This document shows positions 50,674-61,200 of a stretch of DNA of 64,000 nucleotides, piece after piece. Source of the stretch: Pachypanchax playfairii (taxonomy: Eukaryota > Chordata > Actinopteri > Cyprinodontiformes > Aplocheilidae); the NCBI GenBank assembly GCA_006937955.1, contig SSNP01000081.1:1268076-1332075 (forward strand), read 5' to 3'. The notes below the pieces were generated by a model. It saw only the letters and a list, made by a program, of their open reading frames with translations. It ran no database searches and was not told the DNA's origin. The first letter of the stretch is position 1, and every line of letters begins with the position of its first letter. The translations under genes and the position numbers were made by a program.

Positions 50674-51898
50674 TACACTCACCGGCCACTTTATTAGGTA
50701 CACCTGTCCAACTGCTCGTTAACACTTAATTTCTAATCAGCCAATCACATGGCGGCAACTCAGTGCATTTAGGCATGTACACATGGTCAAGACAATCTCC
50801 TACAGTTCAAACCGAGCATCAGTATGGGGAAGAAAGGTGATTTGAGTGACTTTGAACGTGGCATGGTTGTTGGTGCCAGAATGGCTGGTCTGAGTATTTT
50901 AGAAACTGCTGATCTACTGGGATTTTCACGCACAACCATCTCTAGGGTTTACAGAGAATGGTCCGAAAAAGAAAAAATATCCAGTGAGCGGCAGTTCTGT
51001 GGGCGGAAATGCCTTGTTGATGCCAGAGGTCAGAGGAGAATGGCCAGACTGGTTCGAGCTGATAGAAAGGCAACAGTGACTCAAATAACCACTCGTTACA
51101 ACCAAGGTAGGCAGAAGAGCATCTCTGAACGCACAGTACGTCGAACTTTGAGGCAGATGGGCTACAGCAGCAGAAGACCACTCCGGGTGCCACTCCTTTC
51201 AGCTAAGAACAGGAAACTGAGGCTACAATTTGCACAAGCTCATCGATATTGGACAATAGAAGATTGGAAAAACGTTGCCTGGTCTGATGAGTCTCGATTT
51301 CTGCTGTGACATTCGTATGGTAGGGTCAGAATTTGGCGTCAACAACATGAAAGCATGGATCCATCCTGCCTTGTATCAACGGTTCAGGCTGGTGGTGGTG
51401 GTGTAATGGTGTGGGGAATATTTTCTTGGCACTCTTTGGGCCCCTTGGTACCAATTGAGCATCGTTACAATGCCACAGCCTACCTGAGTATTGTTGCTGA
51501 CCATGTCCATCCCTTTATGACCACAATGTACCCAACTTCTGATGGCTACTTTCAGCAGGATAATGTGCCATGTCATAAAGCTGGAATCATCTCGGACTGG
51601 TTTCTTGAACATGACAATGAGTTCACTGTACTCAAATGGCCTCCACAGTCACCAGATCTCAATCCAATAGAGCATCTTTGGGATGTGGTGGAACGGGAGA
51701 TTCGCATCATGGATGTGCAGCCGACAAATCTGCGCCAACTGTGTGATGCCATCATGTAAATATGGACCAAACTCTCTGAGGAATGCTTCCAGCACCTTGT
51801 TGAATCTATGCCACGAAGAATTGAGGCAGTTCTGAAGGCAAAAGGGGGTCCAACCCGTTACTAGCATGGTGTACCTAATAAAGTGGCCGGTGAGTGTA
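50674..51898 (+). mobile_element. Tc1/mariner element with 29-bp perfect TIRs, DD36E type
   Basis: TA duplications at 50674-50675 and 51897-51898 enclose a 1221-bp element. The terminal inverted repeats at 50676-50704 and 51868-51896 are 29 bp long and identical. They begin CACTCACCGGCCACTTTATT, an end sequence frequent in fish genomes. The single gene inside is an almost intact transposase with 36 residues between the second Asp and the Glu. That spacing matches the DD36E group described as Incomer rather than classical Tc1 (34). Perfect ends and few lesions point to a comparatively recent insertion into kcnip2 intron 1. Confidence 0.92.
50824..51864 (+). pseudogene. Tc1/mariner (DD36E) transposase with two in-frame stops
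   Basis: One frame runs from ATG 50824 to TAG 51862-51864, 346 codons, the normal family length. Residues about 1-60 form the first helix-turn-helix (FERGMVVGARMAGLSILETA, then LLGFSRTTISRV). Residues about 65-125 form the second, with SERTVRRTLRQMG. The catalytic triad is present: D155 in AWSDESRF (codon 51286), D246 in YFQQDNVPCHKA (51559) and E283 in SPDLNPIEHLWD (51670). D246 and E283 are separated by 36 residues. The glycine-rich segment GGGGVMVWG is intact. There are two lesions: TGA at 51307-51309, a likely CpG decay of an Arg codon, and TAA at 51757-51759. There is no frameshift. The TGA lies between the first and second catalytic residues, so no full enzyme is made. Confidence 0.92.
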
Positions 51899-52307
51899 AA
51901 TATGTATTTTTAATCAAATGGTCAAAGTGAATGAATACGATGGACTCAGCTGAACCTAGAGATTGAAAATGTACGAAAACATTTATTGTAACTGGAGCAG
52001 ATATAAGAGAATTTTGAGTCTGAAAGCAGAGAGTAGAGAGGTTGAGTTGTTTGAAGGAGTTCTGGGAAGATGCAGAGCCAACTAGAAGAACCAGGTGATG
52101 GAAGAGGAGTGCAGGTCAGTCCAAGGAAGACTGAGAGCAGGTGAAGCAGGATCTGATCCTCACAGAATTTCTTATTTCCTGGTACTTAAACACGGACATT
52201 TTTATTCACAAAGGAAAGTAAAGGTTTTCTGTTTGAGATGATTGATTTAATTCACAGGGGAAAAATATATAGCTAATATAGAAATACACACATTGAGCAA
52301 ACATATT
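51899..52307. other. Spacer between the two Tc1-type elements
   Basis: About 410 bp of intronic sequence with purine-rich phrases and no recognised feature. Confidence 0.5.
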
Positions 52308-53852
52308 CAGTGGTGTGATTTCTTATTCTTTTGCATGTTTGTCACACAAAATGTTTCTGATCATCAAACACATTTAACAATTAGTCAAAGAGAACACAAG
52401 TAAACACAGAATGCAGTTTTTAAATGATGGCTTTTATTATTTAGGGAGTAAAAAATCCAACCCTACATAACCTAATAATAGGTTGGGCCACCCTTAGCAG
52501 CAATAATTGCAATCAAGCGTTTGCGATAACTTGCAACGAGTATTTTACAGCTCTGGAGGAATTTCGGCCCACTCATCTTTGCAGAATTGTTGTAATTCAG
52601 CTTTGAGGGTTTTCTAGCATGAACCGCCTTTTTAAGGTCATGCCATAGCATCTCAATAGGATTCAGGTCAAGACATTGATGAGGCTACTCCAAAGTATTA
52701 ATTTTGTTTTTCTTCAGCCATTCAGAGGTTTGCTGGTGTGTTTTGGGTCATTGTTCTGCTGCAGCACCCAAGATCGCTTCAGCTTGAGTTGACGAACAGA
52801 TGGCCGGACATTCTCCAAGATTTTTTGGTAGACAGTAAAATTTATGGTTCCATCTATCACAGCAAGCCTTCCAGGTCCTGAAACAGCAAAACAACCCCAG
52901 ACCATCACACTACCACCACCATGTTTTACTGTTGGTATGATGTTCTTTTTCTGAAATGCTGTTACTTCTTCGCCAGATGTTTGGCCTTACAAAAAGTTAA
53001 ACTTTTGTCTCGTCAGTCCACAAGGTATTTTCCCAAAAGTCTTGCAATCATTGAGATGTTTCTTAGCAAAGTTGAGACGAGCCCTAATGTTCTTTTTGCT
53101 TAACAGTGGTTTGCGTCTTGGAAATCTGCCATGCAGGCTGTTTTTGCCCAGTTTCTTTCTTATGGTGGAGTCGTGAACACTGACCTTAACTGAGGCAAGT
53201 GAGGCCTGCAGTTCTTTAGATGTTGTCCTGGGGTCTTTTGTGACCTCTCGGATGAGTTGTCTCTGCACTCTTGGGGTAATTTTGGTCGGCCAGCCACTCC
53301 TGGGAAGGTTCACCACTGTTCCATGTTTTTGCCATTTGTGGATAATGACTCTCACTGTGGTTCGCTGGAGTCCCAAAGCTTTAGAAATGGCTTTATAACC
53401 TTTACCAGGCTGATAGATCTCAATTACTTTTGTTCTAATTTGTTCCTTGAATTTCTTTGGATCTTTCCATGATGTCTAGCTTTTAAGGTGCTTTTGTTCG
53501 ACTTCTCTGTGTCAGGCAGCTCCTATTTAAGTGATTTCTTGATTGAAACAGGTGTGGCAGTAATCAGGCCTGGGGGTGGCTACTGGAACTGAACTCAGGT
53601 GTGATGCACCACAGTTAGGTTATTTTTTTAACAATGGGGGCAATTCCTTTTTCACACAGGGCCATGTAGGGTTGGATTTTTTTTTTCTCCCTAAATAACA
53701 AAAGCCATCATTTAAAAACTGCATGTTGTGTTTACTTGTGTTATCTTTGACTAATGGTTAAATGTGTTTGATGATCAGAAATATTTTGTGTGACAAACAT
53801 GCAAAAGAATAAGAAACAAGGAAGGGGGTAAATAGTTTTTCACACCACTGTA
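52308..53852 (-). mobile_element. Degenerate Tc1-like transposon with long inverted repeats
   Basis: The right end (53850 reading leftward on the minus strand) begins CAGTGGTGTGAAAAACTATT and is followed by TA at 53851-53852. The left end begins CAGTGGTGTGATTTCTTATT at 52308. The inverted repeats are long (52308-52468 and 53664-53850) and nearly identical, for example GTTTGTCACACAAAAT and TTTAAATGATGGCTTTT. The left copy lacks about 23 bp (AAAACTATTTACC... stretch) and its flanking TA is lost. Inside lies a broken minus-strand transposase. Long repeats and the CAGTGGTGTGAAAAACTATTTGC-type end identify a widespread fish Tc1 group distinct from the 50.7-kb element. Confidence 0.9.
52472..53470 (-). 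pseudogene. Tc1-like transposase pseudogene
   Basis: It reads from ATG 53468-53470 down to TAG 52472-52474, about 333 codons, close to the family length of about 340. Recognisable blocks are the paired-like helix-turn-helix (GKGYKAISKALGLQRTTVR), KITPRVQRQLIREVTKDPRT, the LWTDE catalytic block, VMVWGCFAVSGPGRLAVIDG, RPSVRQLKLKRSWVLQQ and DLNPIE. There are several lesions. The ATG is one base out of frame with the helix-turn-helix. A frameshift near 53045 separates the first catalytic Asp from the DNA-binding part. The second catalytic Asp is replaced by Asn in QQNNDPKHTS (codon 52753-52755). Further shifts follow before the Glu block. It is inactive. Confidence 0.88.
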
Positions 53853-56369
53853 CACTACCTGCAAACATCTGGCAGAGAAAAACAAGCCCAGACTTCAGCT
53901 GTGTGTAGAACACTTCCTGCACCACCTGTCTCAGAAAATATACTAAATACTGCAACACACAGCTGACAAAATAAAAAAAAAATGCTATTGTGGACATTAG
54001 TCAACAAAATTAAGACATTGTTAAACCAGCATTGAAAACTTCAGAACCTACAGTAACATAAAAATAACTGATTTATACATTTAACAAGAAACGCAGACAA
54101 AACTTCAAACCATCTGCTCACAACAGCAAAATAACTGAGTTATAAATCACAATCCGTTGTTTCTTACAACGTAAAATGCCCATAGATCTGATAAATAAAT
54201 ACTTTCTCTCAAAAAAGCTGGAGGTTCACATAAAGAGGGATTTATAAGTCTGCAAACTTATTCAAATCCTTCTGATCCTGAATCAGCTGCTTGTTTATTG
54301 ATAAAGTGGCCGATGTGCCACTACATGACTCTCGTGTATTCCAGAAAAGGTTTTGATCCTTTTCAAAATTCTTCTCTGACCACGTGCTTATCCATCGACC
54401 CACTGAAGTTTCTGACTTCCTGCTTCGTACCTGGAACTTTTCTCCAAAACTGTTTCAAATACATATTCACATTGGTTGAGTCTGTGGACTCTTTTGATCT
54501 TGGTGTGATGCTTTTTCATGCATTTTAATACATGACACCTTCTGCTATGTTCTTAAATGGAGCACCTGTATATTCTGGTCATTTGGGTTGTACCTGGTCC
54601 AGATAGCCCAGATCAGAAGAGGTGTCCAAATGCATCGCTGCTCTCAAGATTTAGATTAACAATCTTCTCAGAGCTTCCAAATTGGTGTGTTTGTCCTCAA
54701 AGCATCATCCTAAAAAGGAGAAAACAAAGAAGTCAAAGAATGAAACAAACGGAACAAAAAGGCTCCTCAAAAACAAGAACCTTGACCAATTCTACTTTTG
54801 TGTAATTGACTGCATCATGGGTGTATAAATTTAAATGATTACATACCAAAATCATTTGAAATATTTTAAATTTATAGCAAGTCCTTAAAAAAAGAAAATA
54901 AATTGTTCTGAATTAATTGTTTGCACATCTGAACCTGACCTAATATTTCCATCTTCCTCCGCAGTCACAGTCCGTTCTCAGATTATCTGTTTTATTAACA
55001 GTGATGATCAAAAGTAGGAGAAAGTTTTAAACATCTGTTGGAAGATTGTTTTTTTTATTTACAACCAAGAGTTGTTTGTTTCTAATGAGGGTAAATTGAA
55101 GAGAAGTGGAGAACACGTTCTGCTGCACACTCTGAGAAAGTCATTAAGGGAGTAACGATTATTAATGAGGTCCACATAAAATTCATGTGGTGAAATATTG
55201 GCCTGTTGTTTGATTATTTTTTTCTTGCATGTTCTCACCGCAGAGAGAGGAGGGGCTGGATTTTGGCATCAAAGGACACCTTTGGCACCTGTGACTTGAA
55301 TAAAACCCTTGTGAGGAAGATAAGAAGCCAGTGCTGGTCTCATAATACTTTAACCTGCATATGATTTAGTTAACTGTAGCGTGTGACTGTGCACATAAAT
55401 GATGACTGTGAGTTACTGCATTTTCCTCTCTGGCTAATTGTTACTCAGCTGGCCTTTTATTAGCAATATTATTAATTTTGCCCTAGTTTTATATCTTCCT
55501 GGCTTCATTTATAGAACTAATTTTTTTTTTTATAGCCGCCACTGGCTGGATTAACTATTTTAAAATAATTTTGCCCGTTTCCTGTTCATCAAAAATCTGG
55601 ATTTATGAGGGTTCAAGGTCACTGAAATGTATTTATTTAATCTCTGAGGAGCATTTAGGAAAACTGATAATCCTGTTAAACTGTGATGTCGTCATGTTGA
55701 GAATTATTAGCAGGTGTAACAACTTGAGCAAATTCCTCCAAGAACTAAACTGTGATGGAAAAAAAGATAATTCAAATCAACCACTTGTTTGAAGTGTTTA
55801 AAGTAGACGATCGTTCTGAAGGTCAAAAAGTAAAAACTATGTGATCAAACAATCAAATGCTTTAAACTGTTGATGGAGTTTTAATCTTAGACTTTTTAAT
55901 GCTCCATTTGCTTTGGAAATACTTAAGATTGAGCTTGAAACTTTCTAAATACGGTCAGAAGAAGGAAATAAGATGTGACATCAGACGATGCTGTTTGTTT
56001 TCTTATTTCCTGTGTTTTAGAAAACATTAAAACATTAACGAGTTACAATCTGATCAACATACAAAAATACACACCTCCCTATAATGTATATCATGAACAG
56101 ATTTTTGGTTAATGCAGTTGAAATGTACTTTCTGGCTTGTTTTTAAACTGCTTTGTTATTGTTCTGCAGTTTCTGGAAAGGTTGTTGCACCCTGGAACAT
56201 TTTCCCAGTCAGATTACGTTGAAGGGACTCCTAATCAAGTTTAACTACAAATTTATAGAACTGCACAATTTCTCCCTCATACATGCTCCAACAATGTCCT
56301 GGTCACGAGAAAGAGCCCAGGCATTTTTACCGTAGTTGTCTCTATATGCATGTATAATTTTATTAGTTA

Positions 56370-57500
56370 TTAAAGGTGAGATGACATCACTGTTTAAACT
56401 GGCGTAAAGCTATTTCATGTAGTAGATATGCCCGCATATGACAACTCTCAAAAGAATTTGATTAAAAAACTAACAGGGCGGGGGTGTACGGGCAGGTCAG
56501 AATCCTCTTCTCAGCAACACGGTTCCTTTCCTTAATGATATGTGGGTCTCCCTGGCTGACTTCGCTCTGATTGGCTACAACCATTGCCCGCAGCAAGCCT
56601 TTCTTCTCGGCTCCGTCAACAGTCCAGTAACATGGCGAGTGGACGTTTACAACCGTATATGTTCGAGCCTGAAACGTCTTCTGAGGAAGACGGAGGGGTG
56701 AACACATAAAACTCAACTAATCACATGAGCAAATAAACAGTGCTGTCAGATGTTATCAATGAAAATAGATTCACAATATGGTATGATAAACCTGTTGCTC
56801 ACGGACATTGTTGCTAGAGCGGCTATCACATGCTAGCATCATGAACTCTTCAGACCACGAACAAACGTTTATCAGGCAAGGCAGCATTTTATTAAATAAA
56901 TAAACTTACAGGTATTGACGATGTGGTCGCCTCCCTCAGGGTTGGTAAAGAATTTTTAATTAAAATCAGTTTCTTTGACAATCCCAACTTGAATTCAAGC
57001 GGTCCTCCGTGAAGTGAGCTGAACATATTTTCTAATTGAGGTTATAACTGCGTGGCACTTCTCCATAAATGAACTTCAGCCACTCTTCTCTTGTTTTTTC
57101 ATCCTTCGGGAGTGAGTGTAAACTTCCAGCATGGGTTGAGCATCCTTGGACACAACATGTCCCCGTTTGCGTAGTCATCTCTTCTCAAGAGCAGCAGCAC
57201 AAGCTAGCGCAACGCAGCTACCGGTGTATGGGCTGGGGGTGGGGGGGTGGGGGGTTGGACTGTTTACTTCACTGTGCACTTTTATTGGACGCTATGAAAT
57301 ACGTAGGATGAAATGCCACTTAGGAAAAAATGGTGCTTTCCGATTCAACCGTTTTTTAAATATGAAACAAAGCGGACCGCCCACAAACGGGAACTTTGAT
57401 ACTCGCTTTGGACGTTCACACGGCCTCATCAGTGCACAACACATCATGATATACCCCAAAAACCTCAAAAAAGTGCATTTTGATGTCATAACCCCTTTAA
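56370..57500 (+). mobile_element. TTAA-bounded DNA transposon remnant, about 1.1 kb
   Basis: TTAA at 56370-56373 and 57497-57500 flanks inverted ends AGGTGAGATGACATCA (left) and AGGGGTTATGACATCA (right, other strand), 13 of 16 matching. The right part carries AAAAAAGTGCATTTTGATGTCATAACCCCTTTAA, here given in words: an AAAAAAGTGCATTTTG stretch running into the terminus. I recognise this as the end of a common teleost DNA transposon. The body is richer in CpG than its surroundings and contains a short exon-like frame at 56632-56697. The transposase core is missing. TTAA fits Kolobok or piggyBac superfamilies. Confidence 0.6.
56632..56697 (+). pseudogene. Short transposon-encoded exon with PYMFEP motif
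   Basis: From ATG 56632 the frame reads MASGRLQPYMFEPETSSEED followed by two Gly, then meets GGTGAAC, a possible splice donor at 56698-56699. If unspliced it stops at 56707-56709. The pattern of a short N-terminal exon with PY.FEP followed by an acidic Ser-Asp/Glu run is one I associate with small zinc-binding accessory proteins encoded by some animal DNA transposons and with P2X7-tail-like proteins. The exact family is uncertain. The following exon is not present in the remnant, so no functional product is expected. Confidence 0.4.
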
Positions 57501-57998
57501 CAGAGCTTGTTCGGGTCGAACACACACCGTACTTTCCAGAGGTACTTGAATGCATCATGAAGTCATGCGCGTTCATGTTCAGGCTATCACTATCGCTAAC
57601 TAAAAGCTATAGAGAGAGTAGCGTTTGAAGTATGGATCCTACCGAGAACAAGAGAGCACACTCCAGCCCAAACCGAGAGTTTATTTCCAGCTTGTTAAGC
57701 TTCATGGGCGGGGGAGAAGAAGCTTCGGAGCGCCTGCTGGATTACACTCGACGCTTTTGTGTTTCCTCGGACTCTCCCGAGCTCTGTGAAACCTGGAGTC
57801 ATCCGAACCTGTCTCTCTGCCTGCATCTACCTGCTCATAAAGCCCTGAGTTTGATCATTGTTGAAAATAAAGTCAGTTTTAACAACTCTGATATCTGAGT
57901 CCAGCCTGAGTTCTTCATGTGAGTCAAACGCTCATCTCAGTCCATGAAAAGTTGATGCTTTCAGGAGTTTCCACATATTTCCTGTAGTAGTAACATTT
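57501..57998 (+). other. CpG-containing stretch with an unassigned 88-codon frame
   Basis: The frame 57632-57898 starts MDPTENKRAHSSPNREFISS and ends in NNSDI, overlapping an AATAAA at 57866-57871. Its composition (more G+C, several CpGs) differs from typical intron sequence. The ending CTGATATCTGAGTCCAGCCT after AATAAA resembles the 3' edge of some fish LTRs or transcripts, but no TG...CA boundaries or paired repeat are visible in the window. I cannot assign a function. Confidence 0.3.
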
Positions 57999-58227
57999 TT
58001 AAGCTGCCTGGCGTGCTCACAGCTGATTTGGTTTAAATATCATATCACATTTATTATGTCAGTCGAAGTCATGCTGTCAAATCTGTAAATTGTCAAATAC
58101 AGGACTGAGTGCACGTACAGCACGCGCGCCTCATGCAGGAGCTTACCGTTAAGGCTGCAGTTACTTGTTGGGCCTAACGTGGCAATCTCGAGCCCAAAAA
58201 TTGGAAAACTGCTTAGAGCAGCTTTAA
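57999..58227. mobile_element. Possible small TTAA-bounded MITE
   Basis: TTAA at 57999-58002 is followed by GCTGCCTGGC. TTAA at 58224-58227, read from the other strand, is followed by AGCTGCTCTAAGCAGTTTTC. The interior phrase GGCAATCTCGAGCCCAAAAATTGGAAAACTGC is familiar from teleost MITEs (given here only as a landmark at about 58171-58212). The left end is poorly matched, so the boundaries are tentative. Confidence 0.3.
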
Positions 58228-61200
58228 GCAGAATAAGTAGTTTCTGATAAAGTCCCAGATTTGTAAGTTCTGGGTGCATTCAGAAACCTCAGAGTTCATT
58301 CTAATTGTTTACATCAATAAGTTGCTTATAAGTTTAGTAATACGAGACACAACTGATCTAAAAGCAAAAACTGACCTGAAGTTAAATTGTGACATTTTTG
58401 CTTTCAGACTTAAAAAATGCATTTTTTTTTTTATTCCTTTTGACAAAGAAGCAGCAGATTCTCAAAGGCCGGACAAATTCATCATGAATCAAACACCCAT
58501 TGAGGTAATTGTATCATTAGTAAACTCTCACACACATTAGTGCAAAACACACTTAGACCCACTTTACATAATTTTATATGACAGACTTTGGATCTGTAGA
58601 TCTTTATGTAGTTCTTGTTTCTCAGTTTCTATGATAATTTGAGACTCATTTGATGTTCAGGAGATAAATTTGTGATGGACATAATCTGGCTTGAGAGGAA
58701 AACCTATAACTATTTTATTCTGTTGATACGCTTTCATAGATTAACTGATTTTTGGGCAAAAATACATAGATGATCGTCAGAACTGGTTTTATATAGATGC
58801 TTCTCAACTGAAATATTTAGTGTAGTCTAAATATTATTATTATGTCCAACCCTTCAAAAAAAAACAACATCTTGGATGTTTTTAGTCCCCAGATTATAAT
58901 GATCATTTTAATGAATCAAAGATCTGATGACTTATTTATCACTTTATACTTTGATGTCAGCGATGATGATGGGAAATCGGCTGATGGTGCAATACTGTCT
59001 GACTGCACACTTGTCGGCATACAAATCTGATCATGTCTAACAGTCCTGTTGTATTTCTTGCGCTTCGGGGTGAGTTGCTGTGAAAATCAAAGATGTTAAA
59101 ATTGTAAAGATCTGCCCCCGCTGATGAAAACTAATATTTAAATAGTTATTTCCTTTTTAAAATGTGTTTAAATTAGAATTCCTGAACAAATCCCAAATAA
59201 ATAAATTCTGTGTACAAAAAAAATAAAAAATAAAAGGCTTCTTGCATGTGTGTAACCGAGGAAGTTAAAAGATACTGAATCTCCAGAGGCACTCAATAAT
59301 TTCTGATTGTGATCACGACATTATGGATGAAAACAAACACTCCTGTGGCTTCAGATCAGCTTTTATCTCTGCAGCTCTTTGTGTTTCAGTTAATGACTTC
59401 CAAGGAAATAAAATCTTCCAATAAAATGCAGTCCAGACCCTAACGCAAACTTAAAAAAGAACTCCCAAACTTTAGATCCAATAGGTTAATTTTTGCATCC
59501 ACATCTAATCCTGCATCCATTTAGAAGATATAAATGATCCAGGAGTGAGTCCTGAGGCTCAGCAGACACACCGTGGAGGTGAGAGTGATGCCTGCTGATT
59601 TGTTGGTTTAGGAATATAAAGCCCCAGCTGCTCGCTGTCATCCCTTCCATGCAGCTAAAAGAGGCTCTGTCACCACTCATATGCCTCTTAGTGTTTCTCT
59701 CAGTTTATTGAGTTTCATTCAAAATATTTTTAGTTCTTCGCTCTCATTCTGCCTTTAAATACGTTGTGATCAAGCTGGTCAATAAATTTGTGTTGCGTTG
59801 CATTTTAGTAATGAAATTACAAACCGTGTTATAATATGAAGTTTGTGCTTGTTTTTACATTAGATATTGATCAAACACTTGCACTCTCAAGGTGTGCATG
59901 TGCTACAGTTAGTGTGTGTGTCTGTCTCTTTGTTTAGTTTTCCATCTTCCTTTTTTGTAGTTCAAGGAAGAAAGTAAAGGAGGGAATCACATTCACAAGA
60001 CAGTCTGTGACAACATGTGTGTGATTTGCATTAAGCAGAGACGGAATATAAAATCAGGCAGGTGTGTTGTGTTTCTTGCCAAATAATATTTTATTCTACT
60101 TTTCTCACTTTTTTTAATCACTCAAAATGAAGCTGACAAAAAAAAGCATTTTCTCACTGTTGATTATTGATTATGCATATAACTCTGCTTCCTCCATCAC
60201 ACACAGAATCAATTTTGATAATCAGGTGTCTTCCCTTACAACATACTTTAGAATTACAGAAATCATTTTGATGGATTTGCTTTTAATAGGAATTTTGATC
60301 TTTTTTTTTTTTTACGAAACTGCTGAAAAACGAATCTCCAGAAAATCTGTGCGGCACAAAGAAATTGGTTATTCGGCTCGATCATTTCCATGGATAACTA
60401 GGAAGAATAAAAGCTGCATATTGTGAAGCACTCAGTCGAAACAGTGAAAGCGTTGGTATCAAAACGAATCTGCATCTCATAAATTTAAGTGAAAGAAAAG
60501 GAATAATTCTGGCAGCAGCTCTTACAGTCTGTGTGGGGCTGAGACTGATTGAGAGACGACAAAGTATAAACAAGTGTCCATCTCGCCTCACAAAAATAAA
60601 ATGATGGATCATCAGTATCTGAGGAGCCTCCATAATGCTGACAAAGCTAGTTGTTCCTCAATTATTAGTTAAATTGCAATCCATCACGGCTTGGTAGGGA
60701 ATACTTCTTGCTTTCTCTGACATTCTTTCATTCTCATTGAATTTGAGAGCTGCATTGTGTCAGCGATGATAGAAAAGTGATGACAAAAATCCCCTCGCCT
60801 CTGTTCTCATCCTCACCCCCATTATCAGCCTCCTCATCCTCGGCAAACACAACACAAACTGTTTTCTGTCAGAAGAAGACAGCTGCTGTTTGCAGCTATA
60901 GGCTCACACTCGACGGACTCGAGTTAGATTGCTTTTCACATTGTGTTATGGATGAAAGTTACAGGCTGTGTAACACCAGGAACATGATCGGATGTGCACA
61001 GATGTTTTAGCAGCACGTTCTTGACAAGATGTTTTTAGGGTCAGTGTTGAAAATATTAAAACAAAAATTTCAGGTCTGGTACAGTAAGTGTGTTCATTTT
61101 TACTGGCACCATTACTAAAAACCTTCTGTATAAAAGATATAATTGTATTTCCTTTCAGAATGGTGACCTAATCATCTAATCAGTGGCTTATTATTCTGGA

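Noticed and set aside
50942..51867. Several minus-strand frames over the DD36E transposase
   Set aside because: Shadows of the plus-strand transposase; no independent motif.
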